A stretch of DNA of 64,000 nucleotides from Luteolibacter sp. LG18. GTDB taxonomy: Bacteria > Verrucomicrobiota > Verrucomicrobiia > Verrucomicrobiales > Akkermansiaceae. Of this stretch, positions 43,245-50,475 are shown in pieces; the stretch's first letter is position 1; every line of letters starts with the position of its first letter. The stretch spans positions 3,224,001 through 3,288,000 of the forward strand of contig NZ_AP024600.1 in NCBI RefSeq assembly GCF_036322585.1, read 5' to 3'. The notes beneath the pieces were generated by a model. It saw only the letters and a list, made by a program, of their open reading frames with translations. It was not told the DNA's origin and did not search any database. The position numbers and the translations under genes were made by a program.

Positions 43245-44113
43245 CCGCGTCCGACTGCTCCCATCCGCCCGATCGCCCGCGGATCCTGATCGGGATCTGC
43301 ACCTGCCTGAAAAACGTGGAGAAGCGCGGCGCGGTCCGTGACACCTGGCTCTCCACCTGTCCTCCCCATGTCCGCGGGGTTTTCTTCCTGGGGGAAGCGG
43401 AGGGCGCGGCGGATGCGCCGGAGGACCAGTCCGCCGCGGACATCCGCGTGGTCCCGGGCGTGTCCGACGGCTACCACCATCTCCCGGCGAAGGTCAGGGG
43501 CTTCTTCAAACTCGCGCTCCAGGCTTACGACTTCGATTGGTTGTTCAAGTGCGATGACGACACCTATGTCGCGGCCGATCGTCTCGGGGAACTCACCCTC
43601 GGCGGCCACGACCACGTCGCCGATGCCGCTTTCTTCCACTATCGCGGAGCAGGCAGCGGCGGGGCCGGCTACCTCCTCTCCCGCAGGATGGTGGAGGAAC
43701 TGGCGGCCGATGATTCCCTGCCCGCCACCGGCGCGGAGGATCTCATCCTCAGCGGCGCCGCCGCGGAACGGTGCGGACAGGTGTTGGCGAGCGATCGCCT
43801 GTGCTATCACAACCGCTCGTATCCCACCCGCGAAAACAACCTCATCACCTCCCACTGGCTGTCACCCGAAAGAATGGCCGCCGTCCACACCATCTACACC
43901 TCCGAGCCCTGGCATGTGATGGCCGTGTCCCATCCGGACTGGGCCGATGAGGTCCGGTTCTATGACAACGGGGTGATGGCCCGGAAGTCCTCGTGCGCCT
44001 CCGGCGTGTGGGATGTCGAGGACGGGGAGATCGTGGTGATGCGTTGGTTCGAGGGTCCCGAGGACCGCATGCATGTCGCGGCCACCCCAGCCCTGGAAAC
44101 CGCCCAACCATGA
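43241..44113 (+). CDS. GT31-like beta-1,3-glycosyltransferase
   Basis: This 290-residue protein has the hallmarks of galactosyltransferase family 31. They are RDTWL near the N-terminus (residues 34-38), the DxD-type metal site LFKCDDDTYV (Asp105-107), GGAGYLLSRRMV, and the acidic GAEDLILSGAA (E-D motif). GT31 is best known from eukaryotic beta-1,3-galactosyltransferases and Fringe, and bacterial members are uncommon. It has no signal peptide. It overlaps the genes on both sides by ATGA, so a coordinated set of surface-glycan enzymes is likely. Substrate unknown. Confidence 0.7.
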   Translation: MTASDCSHPPDRPRILIGICTCLKNVEKRGAVRDTWLSTCPPHVRGVFFLGEAEGAADAPEDQSAADIRVVPGVSDGYHHLPAKVRGFFKLALQAYDFDWLFKCDDDTYVAADRLGELTLGGHDHVADAAFFHYRGAGSGGAGYLLSRRMVEELAADDSLPATGAEDLILSGAAAERCGQVLASDRLCYHNRSYPTRENNLITSHWLSPERMAAVHTIYTSEPWHVMAVSHPDWADEVRFYDNGVMARKSSCASGVWDVEDGEIVVMRWFEGPEDRMHVAATPALETAQP

Positions 44114-46287
44114 CCCACCCGATGATCCGGATCTTCCTCACCGCGGACAGGAGCGAGCTCGAGGCCGTGCCCGCCCTCCTCGCGAGCGTCATGAGAAGGA
44201 CCGCCGTTCCCGTGCAGGTCCGGATCGGTTGCTTCGATTTCGCCCCGCCGTCCTTCCGCGCCCGCCACCTCGCGGTGGATTTCGTTTCCCTGCCGGCATC
44301 GGGGTTTTCCGCTGCCTCCCGTGGCACGGACGGGTGGGCCATCCTCGACCGCCTCACCTCGGATTGGGAATCGTTTCTCTTCATCAATGGGCCGCTGCTC
44401 GTGTTTGGCGATCTTGCGGAGATCCTCCACCGGAGTGCTCCTGCCGGATCGGAGACCGGTGAAGCCGGGGAAGGGGAAGGGGAAGCCCTGCCCCCCGAGC
44501 CGGGGGCCTGGTGGGTCTCCCGTGCCTCCACCCGGTGCCTCGCTCCTCTCCGCGGGATGGTTCCCTGCGGCGGGCCACCTACCGCCGGATTTTCCGACAG
44601 CCTCGTCCATTGGAAAAAAGGAGACCGTCCGTGGAAAAGGAATGGCGGCGGTGCCCCAAGCGCGGGCCTGTGGGCCAGCGAGAAGGTCTCCTGGGAATGC
44701 CTCCGCATGGGGCAGTGGGAGAAGCCCCTCGTCCTCGAGATCGAGCCGGGGAATCTAGCGCGGGCGATCGATCTCGCGGAGCGCGGTTGGAAGGTGCTCG
44801 TCGAGGACCGGGACGGCGTCTTGCAAAAAGTCGCCCCCGCGCTTCCCGATCTGAAGGTCGTGCCGGAGATCCCGCCGGAGCACGGCGATGCCGGCGGGCC
44901 ACCATCGTTTGTCCGCTTCGGCTCCAGCCCCGATACGGCGGAAACGCCCGGCTTGCTCGAGGGGGGCGCACCCTGGCTCGTGCACCGGCACTGGCGGCCC
45001 CGCCACATCCTGCTCGGCGGCCCCGTCTCCGCGCGCGAGGTGCGCGGGCTCATCGCCTCTGGCTACACCCGGGCCGCCATCTTGCCGCGGAATACCTGGC
45101 AGCCGGGTGGCCAAGACCCCGGCACCCTCGACTATCGGGACATCGAACTCCCGGACGACGCGGAATCCGCAGACGAAACGTCCTTCGTGGAAAAAGGGTG
45201 GGACGCCTTCTTCGTCCACGATGGCACGCCTCTCCCGGTCGAGCGGCCGACCCACCTCACCGGTGTTCCCATCGTGCGCAGGGCGAAGGAGGAAGCCCTC
45301 GCGGAAGACGGCGTGCCGCCCGATCGACGGCTGTCCGCCCTCGCCGCCGCCTGGCGTCGGGACCTCGATCACAGCGGGCGGGTGGGGGAGACCGTCAGGC
45401 CCATCAACATCGTCCTCCACGGGGATCCCATGCTCATGATCCCGCTGGCTGTCACCATCCACAGCATCGTCCGGAGGACGCTCCATCCCGTGCATGTCCG
45501 TTGCTATTTCCGCGGCGAGCCTCCCGCGGACTTCCACGCCGCGAACCTGCTGGTGGAATTCATCGCCGTCCGCCCCGCCCGCATCGCGGAAGGCCTGCCC
45601 TCCTACGATGGCCTCGAGATCCTGCGGGATCATCCGCAGGAGTGGGACCGCTGCTGGCTCATGGACTCCGATCACCTCATGACCGCGGATCCCGCCGCCG
45701 TCTACTTCGATGACATGCGCGGATGCCAGGTCATGGCCTCCACCGTCGGCATCAAGCTCGGCACCTGTTGGGACATCCGTGACCCCAGCCGGGAACATGA
45801 GATCTTCTCGAACTGCCCCATCCTCAATCTCATCGAAACCGGCCACGCCGACACCTGGAGCAGGATCGACGAACTGCGGCGCGTGCAAAGGGTCAACGGC
45901 CACCATTCACTGGTCTCCGTCGCCGGAGGCAGCCTGCGGGTCCTGCCCGACCGCTGGGGGCGGGCCGTCTACGTCAATGACATCGACCGCGACTACACCG
46001 CGCTCCTTCCCGGCGTCGTCCGTCCCGAGAAGGACTGGTTCGAGAACTACGGGGTGCTCAGCTATTCCTACGGTCCCAAGCCATGGACCGCCGGGGCTTC
46101 CTTCCCGTCCGATCCACGCGTGCGTGAAAGGATCTGGTTCAAGGAATACTCCACCTGGGAAAAACTCCGGGACGGTGACTGGTGCCATCCGGACGGATGC
46201 TCGATCCTGCCGTGGCGGCGCTCTCCCGCCGCAGCCCCTCTTCATTCGGGTCCCCCCGTGATTCCGGATCACAGATCCCTCACCTGA
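44110..46287 (+). CDS. Two-domain glycosyltransferase-like protein
   Basis: This 725-residue protein has an N-terminal domain (MIRIFLTADRSELEAVPALL; FLFINGPLLVFGDLAEIL) and a C-terminal domain. The latter includes PINIVLHGDPMLMIPLAVTI and DRCWLMDSDHLMTADP, a DxD-type motif as in GT8-like galactosyltransferases. The N-terminal copy has no clear DxD and may be inactive or a divergent second domain. The start at 44110 overlaps the GT31-like gene's stop by ATGA; a longer in-frame ORF upstream was rejected. It is the last gene of the operon; the next feature is the end of an insertion element. Confidence 0.6.
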   Translation: MTHPMIRIFLTADRSELEAVPALLASVMRRTAVPVQVRIGCFDFAPPSFRARHLAVDFVSLPASGFSAASRGTDGWAILDRLTSDWESFLFINGPLLVFGDLAEILHRSAPAGSETGEAGEGEGEALPPEPGAWWVSRASTRCLAPLRGMVPCGGPPTAGFSDSLVHWKKGDRPWKRNGGGAPSAGLWASEKVSWECLRMGQWEKPLVLEIEPGNLARAIDLAERGWKVLVEDRDGVLQKVAPALPDLKVVPEIPPEHGDAGGPPSFVRFGSSPDTAETPGLLEGGAPWLVHRHWRPRHILLGGPVSAREVRGLIASGYTRAAILPRNTWQPGGQDPGTLDYRDIELPDDAESADETSFVEKGWDAFFVHDGTPLPVERPTHLTGVPIVRRAKEEALAEDGVPPDRRLSALAAAWRRDLDHSGRVGETVRPINIVLHGDPMLMIPLAVTIHSIVRRTLHPVHVRCYFRGEPPADFHAANLLVEFIAVRPARIAEGLPSYDGLEILRDHPQEWDRCWLMDSDHLMTADPAAVYFDDMRGCQVMASTVGIKLGTCWDIRDPSREHEIFSNCPILNLIETGHADTWSRIDELRRVQRVNGHHSLVSVAGGSLRVLPDRWGRAVYVNDIDRDYTALLPGVVRPEKDWFENYGVLSYSYGPKPWTAGASFPSDPRVRERIWFKEYSTWEKLRDGDWCHPDGCSILPWRRSPAAAPLHSGPPVIPDHRSLT

Positions 46288-46293
46288 AGGAAC

Positions 46294-46312
46294 CTGCCCT
46301 TTACCCACATCT
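46294..46312 (+). mobile_element. End of the CTGCCC-TTACCCACATCT element family
   Basis: CTGCCCTTTACCCACATCT matches the terminal inverted repeat of the 459-bp insertion at 32850-33308. The other end is not visible here. Palindromes AAGGGATCGC and GATCCCGGAGGGATC follow within 250 bp, so a decayed copy or relative probably occupies about 46294-46560. No gene is seen in 46313-46574. Confidence 0.6.
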
Positions 46313-46355
46313 GTCGTGTTCTTCACGGTGCTCCTGGTCCCGAAGGGATCGCTCA

Positions 46356-47133
46356 TCAACGCCTGGGGTTTGCAACCCTGATCTTATACACGTCTTTCGC
46401 GTGTCCGTGGAGTAGCGGAACTGGTGACAGTTCCGGCTGGGCAATTCCTCCCTGATCTTCCGACACCATGACTCTCGATCTTTCCCCGGGCGAATTCTGG
46501 ATCCCGGAGGGATCGCAGCCGGGAACGAAGGCCTGCGGAAATCCATTTCCCATTCCGCCCGCGGAGCCGGGGCTCGCGTCCCGCTCCGGCGTGGACTCCG
46601 CCAGGCTGAACGAGAACGCCTCATCCTTCGCGGACACCCCATCCTCTGCCCGGACCGGATCTACGATCTTCGCCGTAGATCCATCCTCCGGCCGCAACGG
46701 CCCGTGCACGTCCGGATCGAGCCCGCCCGCCACGTCCAGCCAGTGCGCGAAGTGCGGATCCACCTTGCCCTCCCGCCGCAGCCGCAGGAAGTCCGTGGCG
46801 ATGCGCAGGTGCTGGCCGATCATCTCCTTGAACGCGCGGAAGAAGGTCCGCACCGGGGAGGGCAGGGCACTGTCGGCGTAGCGGCCGGTGGCGTTGTTCA
46901 CGGCCACGTGGCTGAAAGCCTCCAGCAACTCCTGCCGACGCAGCGCCGGGGACAGCGCGCCGAAGTCGTCGTGGAGGAAACGGCTGCGGGTCCCGGCCTC
47001 GGTATCGCGCAGCCAGCGGGTCAGCGTTTGCTCGGACACATGGCCCTCGTCCAGCAGCCAGGCGGCGAGGCCCTCGGCGTGCTCCTCGATGACGTGGTGG
47101 GGCTGCGAGTCCTCCGCCAGCGCGATGTGGATC
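46356..47133 (-). pseudogene. Truncated toxin-core fragment (fourth copy), toxin-less
   Basis: From about 47133 down to 46575 this matches the core of the giant toxin (HIALAEDSQPHHVIEEHAEG; FSHVAVNNATGRYADSA; ending FSLAESTPERDA). It begins only five bases beyond the stop of the preceding immunity-like gene, with no start codon of its own. The matching sequence then breaks off, and the frame runs on to 46356 through unrelated sequence (GMGNGFPQAFVPGCDPS), which overlaps the insertion-element remnant. It is best read as a degraded displaced cassette that has lost its toxin tip and immunity gene. Confidence 0.75.
46575..47133 (-). repeat. Toxin core repeat, copy 4 (partial)
   Basis: About 560 bp matching the 3' part of the core repeat found at 48533-49935, 52195-53590 and 56690-57995. 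By eye it is nearly identical to them. Confidence 0.85.
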
Positions 47134-47138
47134 CGTCT

Positions 47139-47399
47139 TTAGTTCTTCATCTTGATTCGACCCTTTAGTTTCTCATCCAAGGTCGAATCGTCGTAGCCAT
47201 TCTTTTTCCATTTGTCCCAAGCGCCGATCATGAGCAAGGAATCGACGCTCATGTCGAAGAGTGATTGGAGATCATGCACGAGATGGAAGTGGTCTTGCCG
47301 GGACGGGCCACCCTTCTCGAGGAGATAGCGGAAAATCGAAGTAGGCGAAGCGCCTTCTCCAAGAAGATTGCGAGCGTGGTTGGCTGTTTCTTCGTTCAT
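47139..47399 (-). CDS. Putative immunity protein for toxin tip 3
   Basis: This 86-residue protein starts MNEETANHARNLLGEGASPT; it is helical, with HFHLVHDLQSLFDMSV, and has no recognised family. Its start overlaps the stop of the toxin-tip gene at 47396 by 4 bp (ATGA), the same position that SUKH-3 genes take after the other two tips. It is therefore the likely cognate immunity gene. The core fragment of copy 4 begins immediately after its stop. Confidence 0.6.
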   Translation of the reverse strand: MNEETANHARNLLGEGASPTSIFRYLLEKGGPSRQDHFHLVHDLQSLFDMSVDSLLMIGAWDKWKKNGYDDSTLDEKLKGRIKMKN

Positions 47400-49909
47400 C
47401 GTTCAAAAACTACTCGGACAACGGAATAGTCTCCGGGCTTGCCGTCGGCTTCAAGGATTCGGACTTTGGTGAAACCGTATTTGGCTGCTTGGCCCCCGGT
47501 CCATGTTTTGGCTGCCGATTCTTCAAGGGTGATTCCGGAGGCTGTTAGTTCGTTGAGTTTGTCGAGGTTTGTGCCGGAATACCAGTTTCCGCCGATCCGC
47601 TCAACGCGTTCCCCATAATGGGTCATCATGGCTTTGAACATCGCCGTGCCCCGGACAGGGGAATCCTTGCCTGCCACGATTCCAAAATCAAGGGTGCCTT
47701 GATCGGAAAGGACGGCGAATATTCCCCGTTGCACCGGTCCGTGGAACCACCAGTTGAAGGATTTTTCATCGCCCGACGGGGCGGAGGTGGACGGATTCGG
47801 ATCGGTTGATGCTTCGTTCGTGGCGTCACCTCTATTGAGCTTGTCTTCCGGGTCTCGAGATCTATCCAAACTGGAGTCCTGTGGACCTCCGCCGGACGGC
47901 GGATGGGGCGCTCCTGCTCCTGGGTTCTCGATGGAGAAGGAAGTCTCCTGATGCGGTCCGCCATCGGCCTCCTGGCCCACCTTGATGGCGGCGGGGAGCC
48001 AGTCTTTGACATTGTCCAAAAAGCTGCGAACATTGGCTTGCGGTCCGAATTGCGAGGTGATCGGCACGCCCTTCGTGGCTGTCGTGACGCTCTGGTCTTT
48101 TCGGGCCGCATTTTTATCAACGATGCCGAACTCGTAGAAGATCGCGTGTTCGTGCGATTTTGGTTCGCGCGTGTTGAACCAGGCAACTAATTCCTTGCCT
48201 TCGATCTCAATGGGCATGGCGTAATAGTGGATCGCCGCAGTAGTTTCCGCTTTCCGCGCGTCAGGAGCGATCGAGCCGAGATGGAGCGCCTGGACCGTGA
48301 TGTCTTGAAGTTGGTGCGCGGATCGAAACGCCTTTTCGGTGTGGAGGCGGGATGCCGCCTTCCCTTTGCTTTCCGAGGTGAATTTGATCCAGTGACCGGA
48401 GTCGACATTCAGGATCATTTTTCCCTGCAACTGTGTGGCAATGTAAGCTCGGATGGTATTGCGCCAATCCTTCTGTCCGGCACCCGGCAACGCCTCCGAT
48501 GAGATCCGCAGCGGCGTGATCGGCCGCGCGTCCCGCTCCGGCGTGGACTCCGCCAGACTGAACGAGAACGCCTCATCCTTCGCCCGGTCCGTATCTACTG
48601 CCTTCGCCGTAGATCCATCCTCCGGCCGCAACGGACCGTGCACGTCCGGATCCAGCCCTCCCGCCACGTCCAGCCAGTGCGCGAAGTGCGGATCCACCTT
48701 GCCCTCCCGCCGCAGGCGCAGGAAGTCCGTGGCGATGCGCAGGTGCTGCGCGATCATCTCCTTGAACGCGCGGAAAAAGGTCCGCACCGGAGAGGGCAGG
48801 GCGCTGTCGGCGTAGCGGCCGGTGGCGTTGTTCACGGCCACGTGGCTGAAGGCCTCCAGCAGCTCCTGCCGACGCAGCGCCGGGGACAGCGCGCCGAGGT
48901 CGTCGTGGAGGAAACGGCTGCGGGTCCCGGCCTCGGTATCGCGCAGCCAGCGGGTCAGCGTTTGCTCGGACACATGGCCCTCGTCCAGCAGCCAGGCGGC
49001 GAGGCCTTCGGCGTGCTCCTCGATGACGTGGTGGGGCTGCGAGTCCTCCGCCAGCGCGATGTGGAGCGTGGTCGAGCCATCCGGCTCGCGGGCATTCCAG
49101 CGCATGCCCATGATGGGAATGGTGGAAAGGTCCACATCGCGGGCCAGCCCCATGTCCTTCCCCGCCTGACGCAGCATGATGGCCACGCGGGCCCGGGCCT
49201 GGGCAATCTTTCCGGCGGAATCCCCGGCCCATTCGGCGAGGTTCTTGGATGGCAGCTCGTCCACGGCGAGGTTCCGGCCGGTGCCCTCGGCTCCTGACTG
49301 GAGCTGCTGGATGAGCGAGGCATTGGCGCGCGCGAGCTCCACGCCCCGGTCCTGCTCATGGGCGATGATGGCGGCGGCGGCCTCCTCGCGACTGGCGAAG
49401 TCCCGCACCCGCTGCCCCTCATCGTGGTAGTGGACCGTGAAGGTCCCGTCCGGCTGCGGTTCGATGCCGGGGATGCCGGCGCGCGCCGCCTCCGCCAACT
49501 GCAGGCGGTCGATCGAGGCACGGCTGTTGGCCGCGCGTTGCTCGATGGGTGTGGCCTTCCAGATCTCCTGGTGCAGGCGCGCCGCCGCGACCGGATCGGT
49601 GAGCGCCATCTGGGAAATGCTCCCCGCCTCCCGCGCCCCGATGCCCGCCAGCTCCAGCCCCTGGCGATCGCTGAAAACCTTGCGCAGCGCGGACGCGTTC
49701 GCCCCCTCGATCAGGGTGTGGCTGCCCGCGCCGAAGATGCCGTAGAGAAACGCCACGCCGAAGGCCTCCCCCAGGTGCTCGCGCTCCTGTCGCAGCAGGC
49801 TCTCCCACTCCGGACCGGGAATGTCCTTGCTCAGCGCGGAGGCGATCTGTTGCAGGCCCGGTTCGGTCAATTGCTGGACCACCCCGGCCGAGCCGCCAGC
49901 CGCGGTCAT
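47396..49909 (-). CDS. Displaced toxin cassette 3: core + LPD3-like domain + unrecognised toxin tip
   Basis: This 837-residue frame starts within the giant toxin's core (MTAAGGSAGVVQQLTEPGLQQ); the frame is open back to just after the stop of the SUKH-3 gene at 49940. The core (to about residue 435) is followed by a domain resembling LPD3 of phage polyvalent proteins (ITPLRISSEALPGAGQKDWR; ALHLGSIAPDARKAETTAAI; FYEFGIVDKN). A linker and a unique C-terminal ~120 residues follow (FNWWFHGPVQRGIFAVLSDQ; YGERVERIGGNWYSGTNLDK; AAKYGFTKVRILEAD). That tip is not recognised. The ATG used as start may not be translated; the gene probably serves as a recombination donor. Confidence 0.65.
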   Translation of the reverse strand: MTAAGGSAGVVQQLTEPGLQQIASALSKDIPGPEWESLLRQEREHLGEAFGVAFLYGIFGAGSHTLIEGANASALRKVFSDRQGLELAGIGAREAGSISQMALTDPVAAARLHQEIWKATPIEQRAANSRASIDRLQLAEAARAGIPGIEPQPDGTFTVHYHDEGQRVRDFASREEAAAAIIAHEQDRGVELARANASLIQQLQSGAEGTGRNLAVDELPSKNLAEWAGDSAGKIAQARARVAIMLRQAGKDMGLARDVDLSTIPIMGMRWNAREPDGSTTLHIALAEDSQPHHVIEEHAEGLAAWLLDEGHVSEQTLTRWLRDTEAGTRSRFLHDDLGALSPALRRQELLEAFSHVAVNNATGRYADSALPSPVRTFFRAFKEMIAQHLRIATDFLRLRREGKVDPHFAHWLDVAGGLDPDVHGPLRPEDGSTAKAVDTDRAKDEAFSFSLAESTPERDARPITPLRISSEALPGAGQKDWRNTIRAYIATQLQGKMILNVDSGHWIKFTSESKGKAASRLHTEKAFRSAHQLQDITVQALHLGSIAPDARKAETTAAIHYYAMPIEIEGKELVAWFNTREPKSHEHAIFYEFGIVDKNAARKDQSVTTATKGVPITSQFGPQANVRSFLDNVKDWLPAAIKVGQEADGGPHQETSFSIENPGAGAPHPPSGGGPQDSSLDRSRDPEDKLNRGDATNEASTDPNPSTSAPSGDEKSFNWWFHGPVQRGIFAVLSDQGTLDFGIVAGKDSPVRGTAMFKAMMTHYGERVERIGGNWYSGTNLDKLNELTASGITLEESAAKTWTGGQAAKYGFTKVRILEADGKPGDYSVVRVVFER

Positions 49910-49935
49910 CTCCGCCAGGCGGGACTCCAGCAGGA
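48533..49935 (-). repeat. Toxin core repeat, copy 3
   Basis: About 1.4 kb matching the core in the giant toxin. At its 5' end it joins LLESRL to AEMTAAGG, skipping sequence present between these words in the full-length gene. This is a direct sign of recombination. Confidence 0.85.
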
Positions 49936-49939
49936 TGAG

Positions 49940-50470
49940 TCAGTCTTCCCGCCCATCCGGGAGCAATGGCTTGTCGACGAGCCACTCGCAGCGAGCTACC
50001 GGTGGTTGGCCGGGTTGAGCTTGTCGATTGAAAACGGGATAGAGCGTGTAATTGGGGGATGGGCGGATGCCGAGGATGCAGGCAATCAATGCATCGTCGA
50101 AGGTGTCGCCATCCTGATAGATGCCGTAGTCGGTGTTGGAGTAGGGGGTGCCATCTTCTGCGATCAACAGGTCGATGGGTTCGTCATACAATGTCCCAAT
50201 GGCATAGAGCTTTTTGCCAATGGCTTTCTCTTCCTCTTCCAAATATTCAGTGGGGTATCCCACTTTTCCAGGGTCGATGATGAATCGGGAACGTGCAAAT
50301 TCGATGCCAGTGGCGGGGTCGGGCGCATAATAAAAACCTCCGAACTCTCCTAGGGCCTTTTCGGCTGCTGGAAATGGGGAGGCAGCTTTCCCGTTCCAAT
50401 CCTTTTGAAGGCCTGTCCAGCCACCAGATCGGAGAATTTTCTCCACTTCGTTAGGGAATCTTTTTTTCAT
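49940..50470 (-). CDS. SUKH-3-like immunity protein for toxin tip 2
   Basis: This 176-residue protein resembles SUKH-family immunity proteins. It starts MKKRFPNEVEKILRSGGWTG with a G-W motif, then FPAAEKALGEFGGFYY, and ends VARCEWLVDKPLLP. SUKH proteins bind and neutralise toxins of contact-dependent and secreted polymorphic systems. It starts 5 bp after the stop of the deaminase-tipped gene at 50476. A paralogue with the same spacing follows the giant toxin (53624). The two differ most where they would touch their toxins. Confidence 0.72.
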   Translation of the reverse strand: MKKRFPNEVEKILRSGGWTGLQKDWNGKAASPFPAAEKALGEFGGFYYAPDPATGIEFARSRFIIDPGKVGYPTEYLEEEEKAIGKKLYAIGTLYDEPIDLLIAEDGTPYSNTDYGIYQDGDTFDDALIACILGIRPSPNYTLYPVFNRQAQPGQPPVARCEWLVDKPLLPDGRED

Positions 50471-50475
50471 GAAAT

